From Clostridiales bacterium (GTDB taxonomy: Bacteria > Bacillota > Clostridia > Christensenellales > Borkfalkiaceae), in NCBI GenBank assembly GCA_022508285.1, contig JAFLVN010000001.1:124001-188000 (forward strand): a stretch of 64,000 nucleotides of DNA, read 5' to 3'. How positions within the stretch are numbered: position 1 is the stretch's first letter; every line of letters begins with the position of its first letter. Below, one piece after another: positions 16,129 to 24,264 of this stretch. Both the position numbers and the translations under genes were made by a program. The notes below the pieces were generated by a model, which worked only from the letters and a program-made list of their open reading frames with translations, was not told the origin of the DNA and searched no databases.

Positions 16129-16249
16129 CAAAATAACGGCTAAAACACAAAAAATTTAAAATTTTGTTACTGACGGTCGGAAAAAATAGACGTTCCGAAC
16201 GCTTTATAAAAGTACGCTTTTTTAGTGTACAAGCTTGCGCTATACAAGT

Positions 16250-16895
16250 ACAAACATTTCGGGCGCTGTCGCTCTCGGAATCATAGCTCGCTTCCAGGCG
16301 GGCAGGGTTGGGCTTACATCATCACCGGCAACCCTTAAATAAAAGCCCGGTGTGCGGGCAACTCTTTCCCGGAGACGAGTTTATAAAAGAAAGAGCGTAT
16401 AAAAATAGCGGTTATGCGGTCGTGTCTGGCGACGTTAAATAAGCAAGTAGGCAAAGGCAGTGAGACGGACGAAAGTCCGGGGAGCGCTTGTATTGTTGCC
16501 GTTCGGGTCGATGGGCGGACAGGCTATAGCATCTTATTGAGCTATGGCAGGCAATACAGGCAACGAAAGCGCACGAAAGCGGCAACGTGAGGGAATTACG
16601 TTGAATTTCGTTTTTACTCCCTGAATGAGCAGATAGGGACAGTATGCCCTTCTGCTTGTTCAGGGGTGAACTCTGCGCTCGTGCGGGCGTAAAGGAATTG
16701 CGATGTGTGGTAAAGCATTTGCGAGAGGCTGTTCAGGAAGGGTGAGGGTTGCTGGGGGAGGGAAAACACCCGGCGTAGCCGAACGGTTGCCCTCCCCCGG
16801 CGTTGTTGCTTGAGAAAGCCTCCCAGCTTGTTGAGGTAGCTTAAGTGGTACCCACACTCAGTGTCTTACAGGTGTCAAAGATCCTGAGCGATACT
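16250..16895 (+). ncRNA. Candidate very large ornate non-coding RNA
   Basis: About 640 nt hold no credible gene but many stems: AGGGTTG/CAACCCT (16304-16310 / 16329-16335), GCCCG/CGGGC (16345-16359), CGGAC-GAAA-GTCCG (16466-16479), GCTATAGC/GCTATGGC (16523-16548), the compound hairpin CCCTGAA..AGCAGA..AGGG with its complements (16619-16665), and GGGGGAGGG/CCCTCCCCC (16754-16762 / 16790-16798) enclosing CGGC/GCCG. The GAAA loops favour the + strand. Size, gene-free composition and place in an integrated element right next to a tRNA fit the GOLLD/ROOL type of giant phage-associated RNAs. I cannot confirm membership, and it may be a new class. Confidence 0.62.
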
Positions 16896-16966
16896 TTAAC
16901 CACAATATATTGTGTTATCAGAATTTTTAAAACACTGTAAATAGTGGTACAATTTAATCATTTCAC

Positions 16967-17013
16967 CTTGACATGCAAGAGGTCGATGGTTCGAGCCCAT
17001 TTGTTCCCACCAA
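16967..17013 (+). other. attR: duplicated 3' end of tRNA-Val
   Basis: Exact copy of 2185-2231. No 5' half of a tRNA precedes it, so this is not a functional tRNA. It marks the right end of the integrated element. Confidence 0.95.
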
Positions 17014-17015
17014 GA

Positions 17016-17054
17016 AGAACCTAAATCGAATTGCTTCGGTTTAGGTTCTTTTTT
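17016..17054 (+). terminator. Displaced native terminator of tRNA-Val
   Basis: AGAACCTAAA (17016-17025) pairs with TTTAGGTTCT (17040-17049), with an inner CGAA/TTCG pair and T tract. The same sequence family follows tRNA-Ala at 1728-1772, showing that this was the original 3' flank of tRNA-Val before the element inserted. Confidence 0.88.
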
Positions 17055-17262
17055 AATAATCTTTTCTTCCGACAAGATAATCAATTTCTACTCCAAAAAA
17101 GTCTGCGAGTAACCACAGCGACTTTATACTAGGTTCTTTCCTTTTTAAGAGCCAAGCGCTTATTGTATTTTGTTTTACTCCGATATTTTGAGATAGCTTT
17201 GTTTGATTAAGGCCTTGTTCTTGCATTAATTCTTTAATGCGTTCCGCAACAATAATGTTCAT
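17053..17262 (-). CDS. XRE repressor of twin cassette copy 1
   Basis: A 69-residue protein consisting of little more than a helix-turn-helix (about residues 7-60; LNQTKLSQNIGVKQNTISAW). I chose ATG at 17262 over a TTG six bases upstream. It is divergent from the C4 protein gene at 17366, and the intervening 100 bases hold two copies of CCAAGGGAGTA placed on that gene's promoter. It is therefore very likely the repressor of its partner. The same gene pair recurs at 40978-41584 with a different repressor sequence. Its 3' end runs into the tRNA-type terminator. Confidence 0.85.
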   Translation of the reverse strand: MNIIVAERIKELMQEQGLNQTKLSQNIGVKQNTISAWLLKRKEPSIKSLWLLADFFGVEIDYLVGRKDY

Positions 17263-17282
17263 ATTCAATTACTCTATTATTA

Positions 17283-17336
17283 TTGACATTTTATCACCAA
17301 GGGAGTATAATATATTAAAATAGCCCCAAGGGAGTA
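17283..17336 (+). promoter_or_regulatory. Promoter and operators of cassette copy 1
   Basis: TTGACA (17283-17288), 17-base spacer, TATAAT (17306-17311). The motif CCAAGGGAGTA lies at 17297-17307 between the two boxes and again at 17326-17336, 29 bases on. This matches the layout of cassette copy 2. Confidence 0.82.
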
Positions 17337-17365
17337 AAAAATTATAAATTATAGGAGTAAATCAA

Positions 17366-17653
17366 ATGAAAGAAGAAAATAAGAAGTGTTGGAGTTGCGG
17401 AAGATTTCAAAGATATTATACAAAAGGGTATGGTAACCTTCACAAAGAAGATATAGGTTTTTGCACTTCGCAAAATAAAATCGTGTGCAAAGACGAAGGT
17501 TGTAAAATGTGGAATTATCGTCAAAAAGTAAGAAATATGCGCAAACAAATGGCTATAAGTTCTATCGTTGATATTTGCTCCAAGTTAGAAGTAATTAAAC
17601 ACATATTGACAGAGGAAAGAGAGTTGGAAAAGGTTAAAAACGAAAAATATTAA
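17366..17653 (+). CDS. C4 cysteine protein of twin cassette copy 1
   Basis: A 95-residue soluble protein beginning MKEENKKCWSCG. Cys8, Cys11, Cys33 and Cys46 are shared with the copy at 41303 and could hold one zinc. The N-terminal half also has YYT and an IG-x-C motif, while the C-terminal half is a long charged helix (IVDICSKLEVIKHILTEERE). By hand count 47 of 93 aligned residues are identical to copy 2. AGGAG precedes the ATG. The function is unknown. The pairing with a dedicated repressor resembles toxin-antitoxin or immunity modules, but no toxin fold is recognised. Confidence 0.8.
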   Translation: MKEENKKCWSCGRFQRYYTKGYGNLHKEDIGFCTSQNKIVCKDEGCKMWNYRQKVRNMRKQMAISSIVDICSKLEVIKHILTEERELEKVKNEKY

Positions 17654-17706
17654 TGCAAGCAAATAACTTAATTAAAAAGTTTGATTAAGTTTTTCACTGC
17701 TCCACC

Positions 17707-17738
17707 AAAAAGCAGCACCCCAAAGGGTGCTGCTTTTT
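17707..17738. terminator. Bidirectional terminator
   Basis: AAAAAGCAGCACCC (17707-17720) pairs with GGGTGCTGCTTTTT (17725-17738) around CAAA. It separates cassette copy 1 from the convergent DUF362 gene and works in both directions. Confidence 0.92.
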
Positions 17739-17768
17739 ATAAATCAAAATTATTGCTTTACTTCTTTA

Positions 17769-18641
17769 TTACTTTAATTCAATCAGTTCGTATTCCCTAG
17801 AGCCTACGCCGAGGGCTGCGGCGGCTTCTATAGTGTGCACGCCGTTGCGGCTTTCGATGCGCTTTAAAAGGTGCTTTTGTCCGGGGTCGTCGGTTGCGGC
17901 GTACACTAAGTCGAGGCAAGCCTGGTCGATTGCGACGGGGTCGAGGGATACGAGTATGCCGATATCCTTCATGCAGGGGTCTTCGGCTTTGGCACAGCAG
18001 TCGCAGTCAACCGACATATTTTTCATTACGTTGACGTAAGCGGCGTTGCCCTTGAAATATTTTACTATCGAAAGCGCACCGTCCGCCATAGCTTCGAGGA
18101 AGGAGTCGTGGTCGGCAGTCCAAATGTCGGCGGGAACGCCCGCACCGTGCATATATGCTTTGCCGTAGGAGGAGGCTATACCTATCGAAAGCTGTTTAAG
18201 CGCTCCGCCGTAGCCGCCCATGGGGTGTCCTTTGAAATGAGAGAGTACGAGAAGGGAGTCGTAATTCGCCAGATTCTTGCCCACGTAGTTCTTTTTTATT
18301 ACCTTGCCCTCGGGGATATCGAGTACGAGGTCGGGACCTTCGGCGTCCATCAAATCAACGTTAAAGTAGCGGCTCCATCCGTGCTTTATAAAAGTTTTCA
18401 AGTGCTTTTCGGTGGTGTTGCGCTCGCCGTTGTAGGCGGTGTTGCACTCCGTCACCGTGCCGCCGATAAAATCAATTACGGGTTTCCAGAAATCGGGCTT
18501 CAAAAAGTTCTGATTGCCGACTTCACCCGAGTGCAGCTTAATTGCAACCTTTCCCGTAAGCTCCTTGCCGAGCAGTTTATACAGCTCCAACACCTTTTCG
18601 GGGGTGATTGTCCTTGAAAAATATACCTTTGATTTCATCAT
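17769..18641 (-). CDS. DUF362 domain protein
   Basis: A 290-residue protein of the DUF362 family, often linked to iron-sulfur proteins. Visible family features are the VAIKLHSGEVGN segment near the start, HFKGHPMGGYGGALKQLSIG in the middle and DPVAIDQACLDLVY near the end. Cysteines CDCCAKAEDPC around residues 210-220 could bind metal, but the extra two-[4Fe-4S] ferredoxin domain of longer homologues is absent. The start overlaps the stop of the epimerase gene (ATGA), so the two form an operon. The catalysed reaction is not known. Confidence 0.85.
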   Translation of the reverse strand: MMKSKVYFSRTITPEKVLELYKLLGKELTGKVAIKLHSGEVGNQNFLKPDFWKPVIDFIGGTVTECNTAYNGERNTTEKHLKTFIKHGWSRYFNVDLMDAEGPDLVLDIPEGKVIKKNYVGKNLANYDSLLVLSHFKGHPMGGYGGALKQLSIGIASSYGKAYMHGAGVPADIWTADHDSFLEAMADGALSIVKYFKGNAAYVNVMKNMSVDCDCCAKAEDPCMKDIGILVSLDPVAIDQACLDLVYAATDDPGQKHLLKRIESRNGVHTIEAAAALGVGSREYELIELK

Positions 18642-19543
18642 TTTACCTCTTTTATATTATTTTCAATATAGTCGAAGAAATTTCTTTTTTTAACGAGCTC
18701 CCTATTAAGTTTGTACCATTCGTACGACCGCCTGAGCCCCTCGTCAAGGGGGATAAGGTCGGGCAAGAGCTCATTTTGAGCAGTCACGTCCAAAACGTAG
18801 CCGTAGTCAAGGAAGGGGAAATATTTGTGCTGTACTGCACCGTTATTAACGTAAATCAGCTCGGGCGCTTTGCCTACGGCTCGGTAGCAGGCTTCAACCC
18901 ATTCGGTTATGGTTACAGGCTCGTTGCCCACGTTGAAAATCTTTTTGGCGGGGCGTTTAATAAGTATAATTTCAATTAACCTGCAAAGGTCCTCCACATG
19001 GAAGAACTGAAGCGGCATTTTGCCGTCGTTCGGCACATAGAAGGGCTTGTCCTGTTCGGCGCAGTCAAATACGAAGGACTCTCTATAGAGGTTGTTATAT
19101 TCGCCGTAAACGTAGCAGGGTCTTATAATACTTGCGTTTGGAACACGCTTTAAGAGAGCTTTCTCCGCCGCAATCTTGTTAGAGCCGTATGCGCCCCAAT
19201 AGCGGTTTTCGCCCAAGCCGTCGCTCTCTTTATAGGGCTGTTCAAGCGTTTCGGGGTAGACGGCGCTTGTGCTTATCATCACGTAGTTATCAAAGCTTTC
19301 CAGCCCGTCCAAAAGATTGTTTATATCCTCGGCGGTGTAAGCGGTGACGTCTATAACGGCGTCAAAGTGAATGTTTTTCAGTTTCCCGCCAATATCGTTG
19401 CGGTCACATTCAATCAGCTTTACGCCTTTGGACTGCGGACGGGTGTTGCGGTTTAAAACGTACACTTCGTGCCCCTTTGCCGCAAAATACTCCGCAGTAT
19501 ATCTGCTGATAAAAACAGTTCCGCCCGTAACAAGAATTTTCAT
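18638..19543 (-). CDS. NAD-dependent epimerase/dehydratase
   Basis: Extended short-chain dehydrogenase/reductase acting probably on a nucleotide-sugar or related substrate. The cofactor loop TGGTVFIS (6-13) deviates from the usual TGGTGFIG, and the catalytic pair is Tyr119-x3-Lys123 (YGSNK) with Ser/Thr at 91-93. A substrate-binding C-terminal half of normal length follows (301 residues in all). It is the first gene of the operon with the DUF362 protein. The substrate cannot be told from sequence. It resembles small isoflavone-reductase/NAD-epimerase hybrids found in clostridia. Confidence 0.85.
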   Translation of the reverse strand: MKILVTGGTVFISRYTAEYFAAKGHEVYVLNRNTRPQSKGVKLIECDRNDIGGKLKNIHFDAVIDVTAYTAEDINNLLDGLESFDNYVMISTSAVYPETLEQPYKESDGLGENRYWGAYGSNKIAAEKALLKRVPNASIIRPCYVYGEYNNLYRESFVFDCAEQDKPFYVPNDGKMPLQFFHVEDLCRLIEIILIKRPAKKIFNVGNEPVTITEWVEACYRAVGKAPELIYVNNGAVQHKYFPFLDYGYVLDVTAQNELLPDLIPLDEGLRRSYEWYKLNRELVKKRNFFDYIENNIKEVK

Positions 19544-19582
19544 AATTACACCTCTATTTTATCCTGCCCGAACACATAAAAC

Positions 19583-21202
19583 TTAGGATCTTTTAACGTA
19601 ATAAGGATAGACGGTTGCGTCGTTAGAACCGTTCCATACCGAAAGAGAGTTTCCTTTTTCATCCGTTAATTGCATACCCATCCCGTCGCTGCGTGAGAAA
19701 TACCCCACGAAAATATAACCGGATTGTTCGTACACGGGTAACGTATAGTGACTTCCTTTCGTAACTACTATTGTAAATTCAGATGGCGTTTTAACTTCTT
19801 TTTGAGAGACGATTTCCGGAAAACCCTCAAACGAATATTTCAAAATCGGCTCCTCGCCGTACTCTAACGGCGTACCTGTAATTCCCAAAATTTCGCCCTT
19901 TTTGACCGTAACCTCGATGGAACCGGACTCCCCGTCTAAAACGTCTTTACTGAAATCCAATATGCTGATATGGGCGCCGTGTGTTTTTGACTCACCTGTA
20001 AACGACAGCACTTCATAATGAACGGTGATGGTTCCGGAAAAATCACAGAAGAACTTCATATCGTTATTGGCACTTATCCCCGATCTCAAGCGAATATAGT
20101 CATTCGTTGCTTTACTCAAAATATTTTTTGGCTGCGAACTCGTAAGCGAAACCCACTTGGCGTACAGAACTATATCATCGGAAATATATTCCGCCGACGT
20201 AAAGTCGTATTCATTTCTACATGAGTAATCCGTATACCAACCGTCGAAATAATACCCTTCGCGAACAGGGGGCGATAGGTAGGCAATCTTGTTTCCGTTT
20301 CGATAAGTAACCGGATTATCGCTCGGCTGTCCATTCTTCCACTCCCAATCTTTATAGGTCACGGTTATGTCTGTTACCAAGTTGTTGTTTTCAATGGTAA
20401 GCGTAACCGTTTGCGACGATTTATAGTGCGCATAAATATCAACCGTGTTTTCCGTAATACTCCAAGGTGAAAGAGATTTTCCCTCACTATCCGTAAGTTG
20501 CTGCCCTTGTCCGTTTTCCTTTGTATAGTATCCGACAAAATTATATCCCGTTTCTTCCACGTACGGCACCGTGTAATCTTCGCCGTAGGTAACGTCCATT
20601 CTGCCGTAATCTGTACCTATTCCTTTATGATAGATTACGGTATAGGTTTCCGCTCTGAAAATGGCGTACAATGTAGTATCCTGTCTATATTGCCCTCCAT
20701 ACACGTTTTTAAGTCCCGTCCAGTCATTCGGATTGGTGCTCCAACCTACAAATCGATATCCTTTTTTGCTGACTTCGGGAAGCGAAAATTCTTCTTCCGT
20801 CGTATGCGTTTGGGGAGAAATAACTTCTTCGCAGTTCGTTACAAACGTAAGCGTGTACGTTAAGGCTGAAACGTAAGGGTAAATCGCAAAAACTGTTGAA
20901 GAGCCCGGGGCTTGAAAATCCTTCAGCACTTTTCCCGTCGAATCGGTAATTTGATTTCCTTTCCCGTTCTGCTCTGTGAAATAACCGTGAAAGGTGTATC
21001 TATTATCGCTGAAATACACGTATTTATCTTCTCCTCTTATAACGGTTTCCTTTCCGATATAAGTATCGTCCACTGAGTACACGTAAAAAGTATATTCCGT
21101 ATCTTTTTCTGTATCGTTATTTTCGTTGGAAAAACATGCCGTACAGAGCATTCCCAATAGTATAGCAAGACATATGCATATAGTTATGCTTACTCTTTTC
21201 AT
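19583..21202 (-). CDS. Lipoprotein with InlB/Listeria-Bacteroides repeats
   Basis: Surface protein of 539 residues. The signal peptide ends LGMLCTACFSN, consistent with lipid attachment at the cysteine after TA. At least four beta-grasp repeats follow, seen as GYRFVGWSTNP, GYNFVGYYTKENGQG, GYYFDGWYTDY and GYIFVGYFSRSDGMG, each closed by an LYAIF/LYAKW-type strand. Such repeats act as stalk or adhesive modules in Gram-positive surface proteins. The gene stands alone between the epimerase operon and the ATPase promoter. Confidence 0.88.
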   Translation of the reverse strand: MKRVSITICICLAILLGMLCTACFSNENNDTEKDTEYTFYVYSVDDTYIGKETVIRGEDKYVYFSDNRYTFHGYFTEQNGKGNQITDSTGKVLKDFQAPGSSTVFAIYPYVSALTYTLTFVTNCEEVISPQTHTTEEEFSLPEVSKKGYRFVGWSTNPNDWTGLKNVYGGQYRQDTTLYAIFRAETYTVIYHKGIGTDYGRMDVTYGEDYTVPYVEETGYNFVGYYTKENGQGQQLTDSEGKSLSPWSITENTVDIYAHYKSSQTVTLTIENNNLVTDITVTYKDWEWKNGQPSDNPVTYRNGNKIAYLSPPVREGYYFDGWYTDYSCRNEYDFTSAEYISDDIVLYAKWVSLTSSQPKNILSKATNDYIRLRSGISANNDMKFFCDFSGTITVHYEVLSFTGESKTHGAHISILDFSKDVLDGESGSIEVTVKKGEILGITGTPLEYGEEPILKYSFEGFPEIVSQKEVKTPSEFTIVVTKGSHYTLPVYEQSGYIFVGYFSRSDGMGMQLTDEKGNSLSVWNGSNDATVYPYYVKRS

Positions 21203-21417
21203 CGTTATAAATCTCCAATGATATTATAAATATATTATCTCAAACTTCACATGAAAAATCAATGTACTACTCATTATACGGAAAAAACCATGATTTTACT
21301 GTATAAATAGTTTTCTAATGAGGTTAAGCAAAGACACCTCTTACTAATATCATAATATTTTCAGCAGTTTTTGTCAAATTGTGCGCATATCAATTTTGCC
21401 GTAAACTGTCAATTAGC

Positions 21418-21447
21418 TTGACAATACATTACAATTAATGTTACTAT
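21418..21447 (+). promoter_or_regulatory. Promoter of the V-type ATPase operon
   Basis: TTGACA (21418-21423) and TACTAT (21442-21447) with an 18-base spacer, about 60 bases before the first ATPase gene. The remaining 21203-21417 sequence is AT-rich and shows nothing else. Confidence 0.65.
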
Positions 21448-21505
21448 ATAACTGTATTTTATTATTTAACAGTCCAAACGGCAAAAGGACTTTTCGGAGC
21501 AGAGC

Positions 21506-21817
21506 ATGGAAGAAAATATTTTAAGTCTTATAGCCAAAGCAGAAAGCGAAGCGGCGGCAAAAAAAGCACAGGCGCAGACAGAGGCTGCCGAAATTATTGC
21601 GGCGGCTGAAAAAAAGGCGCAGGAAATATCCAAATCTTCCGACTCGGAGTGCGCTTTACTCCGTGAAAAAACGATCAAAGACGCCGAAGAAAAAGCCGCT
21701 TTAAACTACGAAAAAGCCATAGCGGACAGTTATAAGAAAGCCAAGGAATACGCAGATTCTCACCTTGAGCGTGCCGAGGGCTTTGTACTTGAAATTGTTG
21801 GGAGATTGACGAAGTGA
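21506..21817 (+). CDS. V-type ATPase peripheral stalk subunit (G/H-like)
   Basis: Peripheral stalk helix of the V/A-type ATPase, pairing with subunit E to hold the headpiece still. The 103 residues are almost entirely an Ala/Glu/Lys coiled coil (KAESEAAAKKAQAQTEAAEI), ending in a short hydrophobic VLEIVGRLTK segment, as in NtpF. First gene of a nine-gene operon. Its stop overlaps the subunit I start. Confidence 0.88.
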   Translation: MEENILSLIAKAESEAAAKKAQAQTEAAEIIAAAEKKAQEISKSSDSECALLREKTIKDAEEKAALNYEKAIADSYKKAKEYADSHLERAEGFVLEIVGRLTK

Positions 21818-23775
21818 TTGCAAAGATGCGAAAACTCAATCTTGCGGCACTCGCTTACGATAGAAACGGTATCATGAACGCCCTTCAGCGTACGGGTGCC
21901 GTTGAAATAAGGGAGCATGCGGAGACGGAGGGCACGGCTGCGCTACCTGCGCGCGGCGAGGAGCTGAGCTCCTATCTTTTGTCGCTTGAATCTGCGCTTG
22001 AAATTCTCGTCGCTGCCGCCGATGCAAAAGCAAAGGAAACCAAGGATAAGAAATTATCCGTTAAAGACGGATTTTCGGTAACATATTCCGAATTTGCCCA
22101 AGTGGCAGAAAAGCGGGATGAGATGGAGTGCCTTGTGCGCCGCATAAACGCTCTTGCCGACGAAAAGAGCGAATGTATGGCTGAAATGTCAAGGCTTCTC
22201 CGTGCATACGTGGCGGTTAAACCGTACAGACTTGCAAGGGCGTTTGATAAGTATGCCGACACTAATCACACTAAAACCAAACTCGGCATAATAGCTCCTT
22301 CGGCTTGGGAAAGTTTAAAAAAATCTCTCGACGAAATTTCGCTTTGCGCCTACGAGGCAGAGAAAGACGAAGATAACGTTTTACTTGCGGTAACGGCGCA
22401 CAGGAGCGTGTTCTCCGACGTTGAATCCTTACTTAGCGGCTCGGGATTTACCGTCTGCCCGTACTCCGGCGATAAAGCCGCCTTTGCCATGCTCATGGAG
22501 TTGACTGCGCAGATAGACGAGACGGACGCAAAGCAAAAGAGAGCAGAAGAAGAATTGTGCGAACTTGCGCCCTCTATCCGTGATTTGAAGATATACTGCG
22601 ACTATATTGACTTCCAGCTTGAAAAAGAGCAAGCGGCAGGTAAATTGCGCACAACCGAGCGCACCTTCTTTATGGAGGCGTTCGTGCCCGCCGAGGCTGA
22701 GGACAGGGTAAAGGCGGAACTCGGTAAGACTGAGTTTGCGCTGTGGTACGAATTTTCCGATCCCGCCGAGGACGAGGAGGTTCCCACCCTCTTAAAAAAT
22801 AATGCGGTCGTCTCCAACTTCGAGGCGATAACAAATATGTATTCCCCGCCCAACGCCCGGGAATTCGACCCGAATACAATAATGGCTTTCTTTTACAGTC
22901 TGTTTCTCGGGTTCATAATGGGCGATATCGGCTACGGAATTTTAATGCTTATCGGCGGCGGTGTGCTATGGTACAGAGGACGCAAGGGTAGCGGACTTAA
23001 AAACCTTTCGGGCGTGTTCGCAGTCGGCGGTATATTTGCAATAATCTGGGGATTTTTGTTTAACTCGCTGTTCGGGGTGCAGGTTCTGCCCTATACGGTT
23101 ATGCCGGATGCGCAGAAAGGTATGTACAGCTTTATGGGCATATCTATCCCCGCAGTGCTCGTGATTGCAATGCTCCTGGGTATAAGTCAGCTGTTTGCAG
23201 GATACGTTTGCAAGGCGGTGCAGGAGTGGCGCAAGGGCGCAATTCTCGACGGCATATTCGACGGTGTCACCTGGGCGCTGTTCTCGGTGGGCGTTGCGCT
23301 TGCAATATTGGGACTTGTAGACGATTTCAATCTGCCCTCGGTTTTATTGACTGTCGGCGGCATAATGGCGGGTGTATCTTTGCTTTTAGCCGCAGTTACC
23401 GCAGGCAGAAAGGAAAAATTCATAGGCAAGTTCACAAAGGGCTTTGGCTCGGTTTACGGCGTAATAAACTACGTGTCCGATATATTGAGTTACGCCAGAC
23501 TTTATGGACTTATGCTTTCGGGTGCGATAATTGCGCAGATAGTTTCAAAATATTCCATTCAGTTTATAGTAGGCGGCAATATAATGTTTGCCGTGCTCGG
23601 CGTTGTATTAATGCTTGTGGGGCATGTGTTTAACCTTGCCATAGGTCTTTTGGGCGCATATATCCACGATGCAAGACTTCAATACGTTGAGTTCTACGGC
23701 AGGTTCTACACGGGCGAGGGCGAGCTGTTCACCCCCCTCGGCTCAAAGCGGAAACATATTATTATAGAACAATAA
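21814..23775 (+). CDS. ntpI: V-type ATPase subunit I (membrane stator, a-subunit)
   Basis: Membrane stator that passes ions to the proteolipid ring. The N-terminal cytoplasmic half (about 1-330) carries coiled coils. The C-terminal half has seven or eight TM segments, with the family sequence YSPPNAREFDPNTIMAFFYS before TM1 and VSDILSYARLYGLMLSGAII carrying the essential arginine in the ion path. The length of 653 residues is normal. GTG or overlapping start is coupled to the stalk gene before it. Confidence 0.95.
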   Translation: MIAKMRKLNLAALAYDRNGIMNALQRTGAVEIREHAETEGTAALPARGEELSSYLLSLESALEILVAAADAKAKETKDKKLSVKDGFSVTYSEFAQVAEKRDEMECLVRRINALADEKSECMAEMSRLLRAYVAVKPYRLARAFDKYADTNHTKTKLGIIAPSAWESLKKSLDEISLCAYEAEKDEDNVLLAVTAHRSVFSDVESLLSGSGFTVCPYSGDKAAFAMLMELTAQIDETDAKQKRAEEELCELAPSIRDLKIYCDYIDFQLEKEQAAGKLRTTERTFFMEAFVPAEAEDRVKAELGKTEFALWYEFSDPAEDEEVPTLLKNNAVVSNFEAITNMYSPPNAREFDPNTIMAFFYSLFLGFIMGDIGYGILMLIGGGVLWYRGRKGSGLKNLSGVFAVGGIFAIIWGFLFNSLFGVQVLPYTVMPDAQKGMYSFMGISIPAVLVIAMLLGISQLFAGYVCKAVQEWRKGAILDGIFDGVTWALFSVGVALAILGLVDDFNLPSVLLTVGGIMAGVSLLLAAVTAGRKEKFIGKFTKGFGSVYGVINYVSDILSYARLYGLMLSGAIIAQIVSKYSIQFIVGGNIMFAVLGVVLMLVGHVFNLAIGLLGAYIHDARLQYVEFYGRFYTGEGELFTPLGSKRKHIIIEQ

Positions 23776-23808
23776 AAATTTGGTAAATTTTTTCGGAGGT
23801 TATATATT

Positions 23809-24255
23809 ATGACAGGTTATGCTATTGCAATGGCGGGTATCGCTCTGTGCGTACTCCTTTGCGGAGTGGGCTCGTGCATCGGTCTTTTCAAGACCGGTCG
23901 TGCGGCTGCGGGTGTTTTGAGCGAGGATCCCAAAAAGTTCGGTAAACTCATGGTGCTCGTGCTCCTTCCCGCAACGCAGGGTATCTACGGCTTTATTATC
24001 GCAATTATCGCTTCGGGTTCGCTTGAATCGATTACGAACGTAGGTCAGGGCTGGGCTTTCGTGGGTGCTGTCGTTCCCATGATGCTCTCCGGTCTTATCA
24101 CCGGTATTTTCCAGGGTAAGTCGGCGGTTAACTGTATCTATGCGGTCGGTAAGCAGGAGACTTTAAGCGGTAAGCTGATAATCTACCCCGCAATGATCGA
24201 GTTCTATGCAATCTTAGGCTTGATTATCTCCATCATGCTTACGGCATTAATTTAA
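23809..24255 (+). CDS. ntpK: V-type ATPase subunit K (proteolipid ring)
   Basis: Four TM helices in 148 residues, a duplicated hairpin as in Enterococcus NtpK. LLPATQGIYGF carries the Leu-x-x-Thr-Gln set and IIYPAMIEFYAIL the ion-binding glutamate, with FQGKSA in helix 3. In NtpK the corresponding Leu, Thr, Gln, Gln and Glu ligate Na+. The ring is therefore predicted to transport Na+ rather than H+. A strong GGAGG lies upstream, in keeping with the high copy number needed. Confidence 0.95.
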   Translation: MTGYAIAMAGIALCVLLCGVGSCIGLFKTGRAAAGVLSEDPKKFGKLMVLVLLPATQGIYGFIIAIIASGSLESITNVGQGWAFVGAVVPMMLSGLITGIFQGKSAVNCIYAVGKQETLSGKLIIYPAMIEFYAILGLIISIMLTALI

Positions 24256-24264
24256 GGCAAGGCG

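Noticed and set aside
16660..16857. 65-codon open frame on the minus strand in the RNA region
   Set aside because: It lies across strong hairpins, has Pro/Arg-rich low-quality composition and no ribosome site.
17698..17708. CTGCTCCACCA resembling a tRNA 3' end after cassette copy 1
   Set aside because: Only about ten bases match and no T arm precedes it, so it is too short to call an attachment-site remnant.
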